From: an uncultured Gammaproteobacteria bacterium
GTDB lineage: Bacteria > Pseudomonadota > Gammaproteobacteria > Enterobacterales > Psychrobiaceae
Assembly (NCBI GenBank): GCA_937139475.1
Contig: CAKZQF010000124.1
Coordinates: 1 to 33,779, forward strand
Length of the DNA: 33,779 nt
Reading direction: 5' to 3'
This document shows, in pieces, positions 32,919 through 33,779 of this stretch (its first letter is position 1; each line of letters begins with the position of its first letter). The position numbers and the translations under genes were made by a program. The notes under the pieces are model-generated. The model was given only the letters and a program-made list of their open reading frames with translations, ran no database searches and was not told where the DNA came from.

Positions 32919-33779
32919 TTAAAGATTAGATAGGATTAGACTAGTGAGTAAACTAAACGAAATTATTGTTAACACTGTCAGTTGTAACTTTCGGACAATG
33001 ACCACTATATGAGCCAAGTCAGTTACTTCAGGGGGATGATTGCCCCCCAACTTTGGGCGACGGATCTTTACACCATCATATAACACTGCGCCGCCTAGCT
33101 CGCGCTTAAGTGTCTTTCCAGTTGTGGCGAGTAATATGCCAGCCCCTCGGTTATGCCAGCCATGAGAATTAAAGCTCAAATACTTTATACCAAATACTAT
33201 TCCCACACCTAAAGCCATAAGGTAGCCAATGGGCTGATTAATTAAGGAGGCCATAGTCGAAAACACGCGACCAAAATGACGATACGCTTGTTGCTTAGGG
33301 TTCCAATATTTGGCTAATGCATTAATTATTGCCACCGACATCGCGACATAAATACCAAAAAGTGCATAGTAGATAATAATATTAAAATAACTTTGCAACG
33401 GCCGTTGGGTCAGGCTCTCAATGGCCGCTTTAGTGATCCCCATAGTAGAAAGAGTGTCGGTGTCACGTACGCACAGCGCAGTTAATTGTTCGCGGGCAAG
33501 ACTCTTACGTTGATTTACCAGACTCACTTGTAATTGTTCACATGTGGTTATTAGTTGACGACAGCTTATGGCGAGCAAGAGAAATAGCGCTTCAAAAAAC
33601 CACGGAAAGGTGGCGATTGATAAAACTAGCGTCACTAAGGCGAGTGGCAAGGAAAATAAAATCAATCCGCCAAGCGCGCCTGATATGAGTTGTTGCTTCT
33701 TCCCTCTCTTATTAACTTTAAGCGCAAGCTTTTGTGCGATATATCGATAAAGTGTTGCAGGGTGATAAGCGTCATTTAA
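32919..33779 (-). CDS. CobD/CbiB-like membrane protein, 5' truncated by window edge
   Basis: The frame is open to the last base of the window. Residues before the TTG at 33665 read HPATLYRYIAQKL and align with the HP-start region of CobD/CbiB, so the real start lies to the right. True CbiB joins aminopropanol phosphate to adenosylcobyric acid in the inner membrane. Conserved traces are CRQLITTCEQLQ, LCVRDTDTL, AAIESL, and RRPKLGGNHPP near the end, with several transmembrane helices. Motifs I expect in active CbiB, NTLDSM and the ENLSDG type after AAIESL, are absent (TQRPLQSYF and INALAKYW stand there). It may be a divergent paralogue with another job. No other cobalamin gene is nearby. It is followed 17 bases later by the hydrolase gene. 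Confidence 0.75.
   Translation of the reverse strand, partial: LNDAYHPATLYRYIAQKLALKVNKRGKKQQLISGALGGLILFSLPLALVTLVLSIATFPWFFEALFLLLAISCRQLITTCEQLQVSLVNQRKSLAREQLTALCVRDTDTLSTMGITKAAIESLTQRPLQSYFNIIIYYALFGIYVAMSVAIINALAKYWNPKQQAYRHFGRVFSTMASLINQPIGYLMALGVGIVFGIKYLSFNSHGWHNRGAGILLATTGKTLKRELGGAVLYDGVKIRRPKLGGNHPPEVTDLAHIVVIVRKLQLTVLTIISFSLLTSLILSNL

Noticed and set aside
2888..33779. A functional link between B12-dependent queG and the CbiB-like gene
   Set aside because: They are about 29 kb apart in unrelated operons and the CbiB-like protein lacks expected motifs; co-occurrence in the window is probably coincidence.

Overview
The window looks like chromosomal DNA of a marine gammaproteobacterium, most likely an Alteromonadales member of the Colwellia/Thalassotalea type. 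This is an inference from AT-leaning base composition, an aroF-tyrA pair, a BMP-type nucleoside ABC importer, an Oar-like TonB receptor, a complete c-di-GMP-controlled Lap adhesin locus, and an ATACCAATTG-ended palindromic repeat I associate with this group. I see no tRNA, rRNA, CRISPR array, prophage or transposase gene. Both ends cut through genes.

Bases 1-2806 (+): four tightly packed genes encode a TlpA-like thioredoxin (5' truncated), a tiny Cys/Gly-tailed DUF4266 lipoprotein, a DUF3570 outer-membrane beta-barrel and an ApbE flavin transferase. Their function is not established. The composition suggests an envelope redox or covalent-flavin system, and this is the best candidate here for an undescribed system.

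Bases 2888-8659 (+): queG (epoxyqueuosine reductase) is followed within a few bases, or with overlap, by a complete BMP-family nucleoside-type ABC importer (binding protein, double-NBD ATPase, two permeases). Convergent to it at 8677-9594 (-) is a two-TM membrane protein with a cytoplasmic PAS-like domain and no output domain.

Bases 9786-12150 (+): the aroF-tyrA operon for tyrosine synthesis has a perfect inverted repeat in its leader and a strong bidirectional terminator at its end. Next is a ~162-bp MITE-like palindrome whose right end touches the stop codon of lapD.

Bases 12355-27928 (-): this is a contiguous seven-gene Lap locus. In transcription order it encodes a 2441-residue RTX/VCBS adhesin with an N-terminal retention module and TAAG cleavage site, a type I ABC transporter with an inactive C39-like domain, an HlyD adaptor, a TolC-family pore, an OmpA-like lipoprotein, the LapG periplasmic protease and the LapD c-di-GMP receptor. 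The expected working is that the transporter exports the adhesin and leaves it anchored in the pore. High c-di-GMP lets LapD sequester LapG; low c-di-GMP frees LapG to cut the adhesin and release the cell. The adhesin carries two identical 416-bp repeats in a strikingly GC-rich island.

Bases 27929-33779: a 701-bp divergent regulatory region precedes a strongly codon-biased Oar-like TonB-dependent receptor (+). After it come a DUF3016 secreted protein (+), a KANL3/Tex30-type alpha/beta hydrolase (-) and a CobD/CbiB-like membrane protein (-). The last runs off the right edge and has lost motifs expected of true CbiB.
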